A DNA stretch of 21,112 nt from Vescimonas cirricatena (GCF_020687045.1 NZ_JAJEPW010000051.1:1-21112), one strand, 5' to 3'. Shown: positions 1-7,115, counted from the stretch's first letter. A program made the numbers and translations. The notes: generated from the letters alone by a model not told the origin.

Positions 1-43
1 TCCACAGCAGCAGATAGTCGCTGTAGTTATCCATCTGCACCAT
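1..43 (-). CDS. Possible 5' end of a gene leaving the left edge
   Basis: An ATG 17 bases after the stop of the acetyltransferase gene opens a frame reading MVQMDNYSDYLLLW up to the window edge. A second ATG lies at 34. I see no clear Shine-Dalgarno sequence, so the start is uncertain. The frame also stays open upstream, inside the acetyltransferase gene. If real, the gene would be translated from the same transcript as that gene. Too little is visible to name a family. Confidence 0.25.
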   Translation of the reverse strand, partial: MVQMDNYSDYLLLW

Positions 44-60
44 CAGAGAGCGCCCGTTTA

Positions 61-867
61 TCAGAGCAGGTAAGAGGCGTACACGCTGTTCTGCCCCTCG
101 ACCTTCTCAAATCCGGACGCAGCGTAGGCCGCGATTTCCTCCGCCGCGTCTGTGTAAACCAGCGCCATCATCCGGTTCGGCCCGTTTCGTCTGACCGCCT
201 CTGCCAGCAGGGGGACCGCATATTTCCGGAAAGGCAGTCCGGGCCTGACCAACAGATCATACGGTTCATTTATATCGCAGCCGTATGTAACGTCCAGGTA
301 TCCCAGAAGCTGCCGGTCCTCCACGGCGAGGAAAACCCGGAACCGCTCCGGCGCCGAAAGGACGCGCTCCGCCGTCCAGTAGGTGTCCGTGCGATGCAGC
401 GCGCGGTACTGGGCCTGCCACTTTTCCGCGTATGGCTCCACACAGTCCGTTGATACGGCGGGTGCAGGGCCGGTCAGGAGCATTTTCTGCTGTTCCCTGT
501 CAAAATAAGCGCCTTTCCCGGTCAGAACGCGAAATAGGGCCGTGTTTTTCGGGTTGAGCACAAAATCGGCCTGATAGCCCGGATAGCTTTCCGCCAGATG
601 GGACAGCATCTCGGAAAAGGCCGCCTCAGACCTTGTCAGCCCGATCAGCATCTCCATGTACCGCCGGTCGGGAAGAATCAGCCAGACGAACAGGCCCTGC
701 ACGGTCCCGTCTGTCACAACGGCAAATGCGGATTCGTCCTTCCGGTGCAGTGAACCGTAAAGATTATCGGGGTCATATGTGAAATGTGGGTCACAAAAGA
801 ATGGGTCACGCGAAATGTCCTGGATGAACGCCCGGTATTTCTCAAAGGAATCGATTGTCACGATCAT
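61..867 (-). CDS. GNAT-like N-acetyltransferase, two-domain, function unassigned
   Basis: A 268-residue soluble protein with a GNAT-like layout. The C-terminal part (about residues 150-268) carries a beta-strand with FLAVEDRQLLGYLDVTY, then a basic linker before the AVPLLAEAVRR helix, and ends in AAYAASGFEKVE, the usual GNAT strand/helix/strand order ending in a 'GF' turn. The N-terminal part (1-140) resembles a degenerate second acyltransferase domain. I chose the ATG at 867 rather than the one at 873: the AGGAG at 875-879 lies 7 bases from the former and only 1 base from the latter. There is no signal peptide or membrane helix. It lies downstream of the leucine-rich-repeat gene on the same strand, with about 130 bases between them and no clear terminator or promoter seen, so co-transcription is possible. 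The substrate cannot be inferred. The enzyme class is moderately sure, the role unknown. Confidence 0.65.
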   Translation of the reverse strand: MIVTIDSFEKYRAFIQDISRDPFFCDPHFTYDPDNLYGSLHRKDESAFAVVTDGTVQGLFVWLILPDRRYMEMLIGLTRSEAAFSEMLSHLAESYPGYQADFVLNPKNTALFRVLTGKGAYFDREQQKMLLTGPAPAVSTDCVEPYAEKWQAQYRALHRTDTYWTAERVLSAPERFRVFLAVEDRQLLGYLDVTYGCDINEPYDLLVRPGLPFRKYAVPLLAEAVRRNGPNRMMALVYTDAAEEIAAYAASGFEKVEGQNSVYASYLL

Positions 868-997
868 GGGCATTCTCCTGTATAATTGTTGAGATGGGGG
901 TCGTTCGGTGACAGGCGGGAAACGGAACTGCTGCTGATTGGTTAGACAAATGAAATTTTCCTGTTAGATACTGATGCGTACAAACATTGGGAAATGA

Positions 998-2083
998 TCA
1001 AAAAATTTTAGCCCATGATGAATCGTCGAATGCAGTCGCATCAATTTTTTTAATTCCCTTTGGAATCCAAGGTTTTCGCAGCACAGTACATCCAATAAAT
1101 GCTTCACCCCCAATCTCTTCGATGCTATCAGAAAGATAGCATTTTTCAAGGGAAGAGCAGTTCATAAAGAGGCCCTTGGGAATTTTTGTGATATTGGAGG
1201 GCAAATGAATTCTTGCTAATTTTGTACAACCGGCAAAGGCATATTCTCCTATTTGGGAAACTGTATCAGGTATGTACAAATCCGTAAGGGAAGAACAATC
1301 AGCAAATGCGCGAGGTGGAACTTTTTGTATCCCGTTTGCCAGATGAACTCGTTCCAACGATTTGCACCCGCTAAAGCTCCAACACACATTTCCGCTCAGT
1401 GATCCGTCGACAAATCTTAAACTTTCTATGTTTTCAAAATAGTCCGTATTTTCTCTTTCACCATCCCAGTCACTATATGTATATGGATGAACGCGCCCTG
1501 AAAACGCAGCGTACTCAAGAAATCCATATGCTTTGTCTGCCAGAATGACAGAAGGTGCAACTACTTCCAGTCTTTTAGATGCAACATGACTCAAGATACA
1601 CCTTTTGTCATATCTTATTTCGCAAAAGTCGACAGTGTTTCCTTCGTTGTAAAATTCAATCGATATTTTGAGCGGATCGGATTTTTCTCGGTTCCCGTCC
1701 ATTGAGTCCAACATGGCCATTATCATCTTTGCAGCATCATTACGCAGGTTGTCTCCTCTCGGTTTGCGTCCAATGTACAGATACACTCGTTTCAAGTTAC
1801 GACCTTCAATGGCGATCGGATTCCCAAAATTATTAAAGACGTTAACTGAGTTATGAACTTCGGTCACAGGGATCCCGTTAATATAATTCGGATATCCTAT
1901 ATTGGCAGCAGTTACGATAGGGACAAAACCGCTTCCCGGAAAAGAAGAGTTATATATAGCATATCCATCTACACATTGTTTAAAATGCAATGTGCCGTAT
2001 TGACCGCTAAGAATACCCTCTTCTAAAAGAGGGTCCCGAGTTTCAATGTTGGAATAATCGCCTGCATAAGTATAGGTTTTCAT
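998..2083 (-). CDS. BspA-type leucine-rich-repeat (LRR_5) protein
   Basis: A 361-residue protein ending in about five 23-residue BspA-type repeats (about residues 220-355), with the recurrent pattern F-x-x-C-x-x-L-x-x-(h)-x-(I/L)-P-x-x-(I/V)-x-x-(I)-(G/P). Examples are AFADCSSLTDLYIPDTVSQI and AFAGCTKLARIHLPSNITKI. The N-terminal half contains YINGIPVTEV, which is typical of this repeat class. No signal peptide or anchor is present, so as annotated it would be cytoplasmic. The start at 2083 is chosen because GGGAG lies 9 bases upstream and a full-consensus promoter lies just before it. The frame stays open further upstream, but that stretch contains the promoter. The gene is visibly AT-richer than its neighbours and sits beside a tRNA gene, which suggests horizontal gain. 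Such repeats usually mediate protein-protein binding; no ligand can be predicted. Confidence 0.8.
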   Translation of the reverse strand: MKTYTYAGDYSNIETRDPLLEEGILSGQYGTLHFKQCVDGYAIYNSSFPGSGFVPIVTAANIGYPNYINGIPVTEVHNSVNVFNNFGNPIAIEGRNLKRVYLYIGRKPRGDNLRNDAAKMIMAMLDSMDGNREKSDPLKISIEFYNEGNTVDFCEIRYDKRCILSHVASKRLEVVAPSVILADKAYGFLEYAAFSGRVHPYTYSDWDGERENTDYFENIESLRFVDGSLSGNVCWSFSGCKSLERVHLANGIQKVPPRAFADCSSLTDLYIPDTVSQIGEYAFAGCTKLARIHLPSNITKIPKGLFMNCSSLEKCYLSDSIEEIGGEAFIGCTVLRKPWIPKGIKKIDATAFDDSSWAKIF

Positions 2084-2122
2084 AAATGCATTCTCCCTTT
2101 CAACTCCCAATCTATCGGGTTC

Positions 2123-2151
2123 ATTATACCAGGTCATCCTGCGCCTGTCAA
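2123..2151 (-). promoter_or_regulatory. Full-consensus sigma-A promoter of the LRR gene
   Basis: Read on the minus strand, TTGACA (2151-2146), a 17-base spacer and TATAAT (2128-2123) match the vegetative consensus at all twelve positions. The predicted transcript start, near 2116, is about 33 bases before the ATG at 2083 and leaves the GGGAG ribosome site in the leader. No operator is evident. Confidence 0.85.
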
Positions 2152-2248
2152 AACAGGCCGTTTGCAGTGAGCGATATATCATATTTTTTGCCGGGTCAAA
2201 AGACACGCCCGGGTGTTCGGATGGGGTACAGCCAGCCAACAGAATGAC

Positions 2249-2283
2249 AAAAGCCCCGAAACCTTAGTGGTTTCAGGGCTTTT
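2249..2283 (-). terminator. Intrinsic terminator of tRNA-Val
   Basis: Fifteen-base arms 2249-2263 and 2269-2283 (AAAAGCCCCGAAACC / GGTTTCAGGGCTTTT) pair with a single mismatch around a 5-base loop. Read on the minus strand it begins 6 bases after the tRNA CCA end and finishes in TTTT. The AAAA/TTTT ends make it potentially bidirectional. Confidence 0.85.
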
Positions 2284-2289
2284 CAGCTA

Positions 2290-2365
2290 TGGTGCGCGGT
2301 ACAGGACTCGAACCTGTGACCCCATGCACGTCAAGCATGTGCTCTACCAGCTGAGCTAACCGCGC
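2290..2365 (-). tRNA. tRNA-Val (anticodon GAC)
   Basis: On the minus strand the acceptor arms GCGCGGT and ACCGCGC pair perfectly. The D arm is GCTC-AGCTGGTA-GAGC and the anticodon stem is CATGC/GCATG around the loop TTGACGT, giving anticodon GAC (reads GUC and GUU, valine). The T arm is ACAGG-TTCGAGT-CCTGT. Discriminator A and CCA are encoded, making 76 bases with CCA. The variable loop is the short class I type. Its own promoter lies just upstream and a terminator just downstream, so it is monocistronic. Confidence 0.97.
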
Positions 2366-2377
2366 GGAACAGTATGT

Positions 2378-2406
2378 ATTTTACACGGTCTGCCCCAATT
2401 TGTCAA
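2378..2406 (-). promoter_or_regulatory. Promoter of tRNA-Val
   Basis: On the minus strand, TTGACA (2406-2401), 17 bases, TAAAAT (2383-2378). Transcription should start near 2371, only about 6 bases before the mature 5' end at 2365. It lies back-to-back with the reductase promoter, with 8 bases between the two -35 hexamers. Confidence 0.85.
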
Positions 2407-2414
2407 CAGTTTTC

Positions 2415-2443
2415 TTGCCAAGTTTCATTTTTTTTGCTATACT
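2415..2443 (+). promoter_or_regulatory. Promoter of the SDR reductase gene
   Basis: TTGCCA (2415-2420), 17 bases including a T-run, TATACT (2438-2443). The predicted start near 2450 precedes the AGGAGG at 2460-2465. Confidence 0.8.
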
Positions 2444-2474
2444 CTCCTCAAAACCACCCAGGAGGACAAACATC

Positions 2475-3209
2475 ATGGAAAAAATCGCGCTGGTAACGGG
2501 CTCATCCCGGGGCATCGGGCGGGCCGTGGCGGCGGAGCTGGCCCGGCAGGGCTGGGCCGTGTGCATCAACTATCGGGTCCGGGAGGACTGCGCCCGGTCG
2601 CTGCTGGAGCAGCTGACGGCGGAGGGCTGCCGGGCCATGATGGTCCGGGCGGACGTGTCCCAGCGGGACCAGGTGGAGGCCATGGTGCGCCGAGTGGAGG
2701 ACACCTTCGGCCCGGTGTCGCTGCTGGTGAACAACGCCGGTGTGGCGGGCCAGGCCCTGTTCCAGGACATCTCTGAGGAGCTGTGGCGCCGCTACTTCTC
2801 CGTCAACGTGGACGGCGCTTTTCACACCATCCAGGCGGTGCTGCCCCACATGCTCCACCAGCACGCAGGCTGCATCGTGAACATCTCCTCCATCTGGGGC
2901 CAGCGGGGCGCCAGCTGTGAGGTGACATACTCCTGCACCAAGGCGGCGCTCATCGGCCTGACCCGGTCCCTGGCCATGGAGCTGGCCCCCACCCACATCC
3001 GGGTCAACTGCGTGGCCCCCGGAGTCATCCGCACGGATATGCTGGATGCCCTGCCGCCGGAGGTACTGCCGCAGCTGGCTCAGGAAACGCCCCTGGGCCG
3101 CCTGGGCACGCCGGAGGACATTGCCCACGCCGTGGCCTTCCTGGCCGGGGACGGGGCCTCCTTCATCACCGGCCAGGTGCTCACCTGCGACGGCGGCTTC
3201 ATCCTGTGA
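2475..3209 (+). CDS. Short-chain dehydrogenase/reductase, FabG-like
   Basis: A 244-residue cytosolic Rossmann-fold oxidoreductase of the classical SDR family, a normal length for 3-oxoacyl-ACP reductases. The cofactor motif TGSSRGIG is at residues 8-15 and NNAG follows the fourth strand. The catalytic serine is S139, with Y152 and K156 in YSCTK. The C-terminal ITGQVLTCDGGF is typical of FabG-like enzymes. The ATG at 2475 is preferred over upstream in-frame starts because AGGAGG lies 9 bases before it and the promoter and transcript start lie within the upstream extension. It is not in a fatty-acid cluster: its neighbours are a divergent tRNA and prfB. The substrate could therefore be a 3-oxoacyl-ACP or another ketone or alcohol. 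It has its own promoter, and a weak hairpin separates it from prfB. Confidence 0.88.
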   Translation: MEKIALVTGSSRGIGRAVAAELARQGWAVCINYRVREDCARSLLEQLTAEGCRAMMVRADVSQRDQVEAMVRRVEDTFGPVSLLVNNAGVAGQALFQDISEELWRRYFSVNVDGAFHTIQAVLPHMLHQHAGCIVNISSIWGQRGASCEVTYSCTKAALIGLTRSLAMELAPTHIRVNCVAPGVIRTDMLDALPPEVLPQLAQETPLGRLGTPEDIAHAVAFLAGDGASFITGQVLTCDGGFIL

Positions 3210-3218
3210 AGAAAAGTT

Positions 3219-3238
3219 CCCGGAAACGGGTATATTTT
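3219..3238 (+). terminator. Weak hairpin after the SDR gene
   Basis: CCCG-GAAA-CGGG (3219-3230), a stable GNRA-capped 4-bp stem, is followed by TATATTTT. It begins 9 bases after the reductase stop and just precedes the prfB promoter. The stem is short, so termination may be partial. Confidence 0.4.
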
Positions 3239-3240
3239 CC

Positions 3241-3269
3241 TTTACAGAACAGCCATATCCGGCTATAAT
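3241..3269 (+). promoter_or_regulatory. Promoter of prfB
   Basis: TTTACA (3241-3246), a 17-base spacer, TATAAT (3264-3269). The predicted start is near 3276. The short leader carries the ribosome site TAAGGAG at about 3295-3301. Confidence 0.8.
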
Positions 3270-3311
3270 AGATAAGCTAAGGAATTTTTTTCGATAAGGA
3301 GACGACCGACT

Positions 3312-4436
3312 ATGGCAGTCATTGAATACGACGAGTATAAACAGAAGCTCCAGGCCCTGGAGCCCACTCTGGGCGAGCTGGAGAAGGCCCTGGGCATCCC
3401 CAAGGACCGCCAGGAGCTGAAGGACCTGCAGGCCGAGACGGAGCAGGACGGCTTCTGGAACAACATCGAGCACAGCCAGAAGGTGTCCCAGCAGATCAAG
3501 CGCCTGGAGCACCGCATCAGGAAATATGACCGGCTGGTGTCCGAGTGGGAGGACACCGTGACCCTGTGCGAAATGGCCCAGGAGGAGGACGACGCCTCCC
3601 TGCTGCCGGAGGTCACCGCCGGGTACGACAACCTGGAAAAGGAGATCAGCGAGCGCCGTCTGGCGGCTCTGCTGTCCGGCGAATACGACGCCAACAACGC
3701 CATTCTCACCTTCCACGCCGGTGCAGGCGGCACCGAGGCCCAGGACTGGACCGAGATGCTCTACCGCATGTACACCCGCTGGGCCGAGCGCCACGGCTAC
3801 ACCTATCAGCTGATGGACTACGAGGCCGGTGACGAGGCGGGCATCAAGTCCGCCACCATCCTCATCGAGGGCGACAACGCCTATGGCTACCTCAAGAGCG
3901 AAAACGGCGTCCACCGGCTGGTCCGGGTGTCCCCCTTCGACGCCAACGCCCGGCGGCAGACCAGCTTCGCCGCCGTGGAGGTCATGCCCGAGCTGGACGA
4001 CGACAGCGAGATCGAGATCCGCCCCGAGGACATCGAAATGCAGGCCTGCCGCTCCAGCGGCGCCGGCGGCCAGCACATCAACAAGACCTCCTCCGCCGTC
4101 CGCCTGACCCACCTGCCCACCGGCATCGTGGTGTTCTGCCAGACGGAGCGCAGCCAGTTCCAGAACCGTGACAACGCCATGAAGATGCTGCGGGCCAAGC
4201 TGGCGGAGCTGAAGATGCAGCAGCACGCCGAGAAGGTCAGCGACCTGAAGGGTGTGCAGATGAAGATCGAGTGGGGCAGCCAGATCCGTTCCTATGTGTT
4301 CATGCCCTATACCCTGGCCAAGGACACCCGCACCGGCTACGAAATGGGCAACATCCAGGCCGTCATGGACGGCGATATTGACGGGTTTATCAACGCCTAC
4401 CTGACCGCCGCCGCCAACGGCGAGATCAAAAAGTAA
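3312..4436 (+). CDS. prfB: Peptide chain release factor 2
   Basis: A 374-residue class I release factor that recognises UGA and UAA stop codons in the ribosomal A site and triggers hydrolysis of peptidyl-tRNA. The order is an N-terminal alpha-helical domain (about 1-110), the stop-codon-reading SPF tripeptide at 207-209, and the GGQ catalytic loop at 252-254 within SSGAGGQHINKT. The C-terminus has WGSQIRSYV and the DTRTG motif. SPF rather than PxT distinguishes RF2 from RF1. Length is normal. The coding frame is continuous from ATG 3312, with no in-frame UGA and no CUU-UGA slippery site in the first 40 codons. The +1 programmed frameshift that autoregulates many prfB genes is therefore absent. 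It has its own promoter and a strong terminator. Confidence 0.98.
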   Translation: MAVIEYDEYKQKLQALEPTLGELEKALGIPKDRQELKDLQAETEQDGFWNNIEHSQKVSQQIKRLEHRIRKYDRLVSEWEDTVTLCEMAQEEDDASLLPEVTAGYDNLEKEISERRLAALLSGEYDANNAILTFHAGAGGTEAQDWTEMLYRMYTRWAERHGYTYQLMDYEAGDEAGIKSATILIEGDNAYGYLKSENGVHRLVRVSPFDANARRQTSFAAVEVMPELDDDSEIEIRPEDIEMQACRSSGAGGQHINKTSSAVRLTHLPTGIVVFCQTERSQFQNRDNAMKMLRAKLAELKMQQHAEKVSDLKGVQMKIEWGSQIRSYVFMPYTLAKDTRTGYEMGNIQAVMDGDIDGFINAYLTAAANGEIKK

Positions 4437-4455
4437 TTGCATTCGACTATGCCCC

Positions 4456-4490
4456 CCAGAGGCGGACCGCCGGTCCGCCTCTGGCTTTTT
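4456..4490 (+). terminator. Strong intrinsic terminator of prfB
   Basis: Thirteen perfect base pairs, CCAGAGGCGGACC (4456-4468) with GGTCCGCCTCTGG (4472-4484), a 3-base loop, then CTTTTT. Confidence 0.93.
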
Positions 4491-4663
4491 GTTCCGGTGC
4501 TCTCGGGCCGGGTAGAACCCGGCCCCTACGGACGCATCCCGGAAGCCGCCCCGTTCCCTGCGGCGGGGCCCATGTGCTCCGCCGAAAACTGCCGATTCCG
4601 GCAGATTTGCAGCTTTTTGCGGCAGGAACTCCGCAATTTTGTGCAGTTTATTTTGAAAACGTC
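4491..4663. other. Gene-free stretch between prfB terminator and next promoter
   Basis: Together with the flanking terminator and promoter this makes 312 bases without a gene (4437-4748). I see a 9-bp hairpin repeat at 4505-4531 (listed separately) and an A/T-rich stretch before the promoter. A frame runs through on the plus strand but has no ribosome site and spans the terminator, so I do not call a gene. Confidence 0.6.
4505..4531. repeat. Hairpin element ending in CTACGG, copy 1
   Basis: GGGCCGGGT-AGA-ACCCGGCCC (9 perfect base pairs, 4505-4525) followed by CTACGGA. A second element of the same design lies at 8443-8471; both stand just downstream of an intrinsic terminator. Probably a dispersed intergenic repeat. 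Confidence 0.55.
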
Positions 4664-4692
4664 TTGCATTTTCCCCCGGGCAATGGTATAGT
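4664..4692 (+). promoter_or_regulatory. Promoter of the DUF6110/P-type ATPase operon
   Basis: TTGCAT (4664-4669), 17 bases, TATAGT (4687-4692). The predicted start near 4699 leaves a leader of about 50 bases with the ribosome site AGGAGG at 4737-4742. Confidence 0.75.
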
Positions 4693-4748
4693 ATCCCCAG
4701 GAGTTAAACTGCTCTAATTTAAGCCATCAAACCATAGGAGGTAACATC

Positions 4749-5006
4749 ATGAAGAAATTCGGTCTGTTCGCCGCCGGTGTGCTGTTCGGCACCGCCGGCA
4801 TCAAGGTCCTGTCCAGCAAGGACGCCAAGAAGGTCTATACCCACACCACCGCCGCCGTGCTGCGGGCCAAGGACAGCGTTATGGAGACCGTCACCACCGT
4901 CCGGGAGAACGCGGAGGATATCTACGCCGACGCCAAGGCCATCAACCAGCAGCGGGCCCAACAGGAGGCCGACGCCGTGATCGAGGATGCTTCCGAGGCG
5001 GAATAA
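4749..5006 (+). CDS. DUF6110-like small protein preceding a P-type ATPase
   Basis: An 85-residue protein with an N-terminal hydrophobic/glycine-rich segment (FGLFAAGVLFGTAGIKVL, residues 4-21), then a KDAKKVYTHTTAAVLRAKDSVMETV block and a charged, helical, acidic tail. It resembles, from memory, the DUF6110 family, whose members commonly lie immediately before a heavy-metal P-type ATPase; that is the arrangement here, with 3 bases between stop and the next ATG. The single hydrophobic segment suggests a membrane-associated accessory subunit. AGGAGG is 6 bases before the ATG. The biochemical role is unknown. The context suggests it helps metal transport by, or assembly of, the ATPase. Confidence 0.82.
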   Translation: MKKFGLFAAGVLFGTAGIKVLSSKDAKKVYTHTTAAVLRAKDSVMETVTTVRENAEDIYADAKAINQQRAQQEADAVIEDASEAE

Positions 5007-5009
5007 GCC

Positions 5010-7115
5010 ATGAAATGCAGCATTCTCCATGAGTCCGCCGGACGGCTGCGGGTCCGCCTGCACTGCCCCGCCATGACCCTGCGCCAGGCGGACGTTCTGG
5101 AATACTATCTGCGGGCGGTGGACGGCGTCACGGAGGTGAAGGTCTATGACCGGACCCGGGACGCGGTGGTCTGCTTCGCCTGCGGCCGGGGGGACGTCAT
5201 CGCCGCCCTGGCCGCCTTTTCCTTCCCCCGGGCGGAGGCCATGGACCTGGTGCCGGAGCACACCTCCCGGGCCCTGAACCGGGAGTTTGAGGACAAGCTC
5301 ACCATGACCGTGGCCCGCCGCATGGTCTCCCGGCTGTTTCTTCCGGCGCCGGTGACCACGGCGCTGGCCGTCATCCGGTCGGTGAAGTACATCCGGGAGG
5401 GGCTTTCGGCCCTGTGGCATGGCCGCCTGTCCGTGGCCGTGCTGGACGCCACCGCCGTCACCGTGTCCATGGCCCGGGGCGATTTCGCCACCGCCGGGTC
5501 CGTGATGTTCATGCTGCGGCTGGGGGAGATCCTGGAGGAATGGACCCACAAGAAGTCCGTGGCCGATCTGGCCGGGGCCATGTCCCTGCATGTAGACCAA
5601 GTCTGGCTCCAGGCCGGCGGCACCGAGGTACTGACCCCCATCGACGCCGTCCGGGCCGGGGACCGCATCGTCATCCGCACCGGCAGCGTGATCCCCCTGG
5701 ACGGCCGGGTGGCTGGCGGCGAGGCCATGGTGAACCAGTCCTCCATGACCGGCGAGTCCATGCCCGTGGCCAAGCGGCCCGGCAGCTATGTATACGCCGG
5801 GACCGTGGTGGAGGAGGGCCAGTGCGTGGTCTGCGTGGAAAAGGCCTCCGGCGGCGGGCGGTATGACCGCATCGTCCGCATGATCGAGGAATCCGAAAAG
5901 CTGAAATCCACCGCCGAGGACCGGGCCTCCCGGCTGGCGGACCGCCTGGTACCCTATACCCTGGGCGGCACGGCGCTGACGTATCTGCTGACCCGGAATG
6001 TCACCAAGACCCTGTCGGTGCTGATGGTGGACTTCTCCTGCGCCCTGAAGCTGGCCATTCCCATTGCGGTGCTCTCCGCCATGCGGGAGTGCAGCGGACA
6101 CCATATCTCCGTCAAGGGCGGGCGGTTCATGGAGGCCGTGGCCCAGGCGGACACCATCGTTTTCGACAAGACCGGCACCCTGACCTACGCCACCCCCAGG
6201 GTGGCGGAGATCGTGCCCTTCGGCGGCCGTGACCCCCAGGAGATGCTGCGGCTGGCCGCCTGCCTGGAGGAGCACTATCCCCACTCCATGGCCAACGCCG
6301 TGGTGGAGGAGGCCCGGGCCCGGGGCCTGTCCCACGAGGAGTACCACTCCCAGGTGCAGTATGTGGTGGCCCACGGCATCTCCAGCATGGTGGAGGGGGA
6401 AAAGGTCCTCATCGGCAGCGCCCACTTCGTGTTCGAGGACGAGGGCTGCCGGGTGCCGGAGGGGGAGGACGAGAAGTTCCGGACCCTCTCCCCTGCCTAT
6501 TCCCACCTGTACCTGTGCATCGCCGGGGAGCTGGCCGCCGTGATCTGCATCCACGATCCCCTGCGCCGGGAGGCCCGGGACGCCGTGGCCGCCCTTCACG
6601 CCTGCGGCATCGGCAAGGTGGTGATGATGACCGGCGACAACCGCCAGACCGCCCAGGCCGTGGCCCGGGAGGTGGGGGTGGACGCCGTGTATGCCGAGGT
6701 ACTGCCGGAGGACAAGGCCGCCTTCATCCGCAGCGAGAAGGCCGCCGGACGCACCGTCATCATGGTGGGCGACGGGGTCAACGACTCCCCTGCCCTGTCC
6801 GAGGCCGACGCAGGCGTGGCCATCTCCACCGGCGCGGCCATTGCCCGGGAGATCGCCGACATCACCATCGCCTCGGAGGATCTGTTTGAGCTGGTGACCC
6901 TGCGCCGGCTGAGTCAGGCCCTGATGGCCCGGATCCACCGGAACTACCGGTTCATCGTGGGCTTCAACCTGTCGCTGATCCTGCTGGGCGTGGCGGGCCT
7001 TCTGCCGCCCACCACCTCCGCCCTGCTGCACAACATGTCCACCCTGGGCATCAGCCTGAAAAGCATGACGGACCTGAGCCCGGAGCTGCCCTCCCCTACC
7101 CCAGCAGAGCGGTGA
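5010..7115 (+). CDS. P1B-type (heavy-metal) translocating ATPase, atypical
   Basis: A 701-residue membrane cation pump. An N-terminal HMA-like domain (about 1-75) lacks the metal-binding CxxC. The actuator motif is TGES at 247-250, the phosphorylation motif DKTGTLT has D386, and the hinge is GDGVND at 587-592. The P1B-type HP region is present in modified form (EEHYPHSMANAV). The metal-site motif in the helix before the P-domain, normally CPC, reads SCALK (S343-C344). The last helices end in LLHNMSTLGISLKSM. No CPC, so copper or zinc specificity cannot be assumed. The DUF6110-like partner is co-transcribed and 3 bases upstream. ATG 5010 has only a weak ribosome site and is probably translationally coupled. 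The 3' end overlaps convergent gpr by 20 bp. The family is sure, the substrate unknown. Confidence 0.92.
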   Translation: MKCSILHESAGRLRVRLHCPAMTLRQADVLEYYLRAVDGVTEVKVYDRTRDAVVCFACGRGDVIAALAAFSFPRAEAMDLVPEHTSRALNREFEDKLTMTVARRMVSRLFLPAPVTTALAVIRSVKYIREGLSALWHGRLSVAVLDATAVTVSMARGDFATAGSVMFMLRLGEILEEWTHKKSVADLAGAMSLHVDQVWLQAGGTEVLTPIDAVRAGDRIVIRTGSVIPLDGRVAGGEAMVNQSSMTGESMPVAKRPGSYVYAGTVVEEGQCVVCVEKASGGGRYDRIVRMIEESEKLKSTAEDRASRLADRLVPYTLGGTALTYLLTRNVTKTLSVLMVDFSCALKLAIPIAVLSAMRECSGHHISVKGGRFMEAVAQADTIVFDKTGTLTYATPRVAEIVPFGGRDPQEMLRLAACLEEHYPHSMANAVVEEARARGLSHEEYHSQVQYVVAHGISSMVEGEKVLIGSAHFVFEDEGCRVPEGEDEKFRTLSPAYSHLYLCIAGELAAVICIHDPLRREARDAVAALHACGIGKVVMMTGDNRQTAQAVAREVGVDAVYAEVLPEDKAAFIRSEKAAGRTVIMVGDGVNDSPALSEADAGVAISTGAAIAREIADITIASEDLFELVTLRRLSQALMARIHRNYRFIVGFNLSLILLGVAGLLPPTTSALLHNMSTLGISLKSMTDLSPELPSPTPAER

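Noticed and set aside
964..1149. 61-codon minus-strand frame at the end of the LRR gene
   Set aside because: Lies in another frame of the LRR coding region with no ribosome site. The LRR repeats continue through this region.
3312..3420. Programmed frameshift in prfB
   Set aside because: No in-frame stop or slippery codon; a single ATG-to-stop frame gives a full-length RF2.
2502..4442. Very long minus-strand open frame antisense to the SDR and prfB genes
   Set aside because: Low-complexity Gly/Val/His/Leu-rich translation with no domain. It is an artefact of GC-rich codon usage opposite real genes, and it crosses promoters and gene ends.
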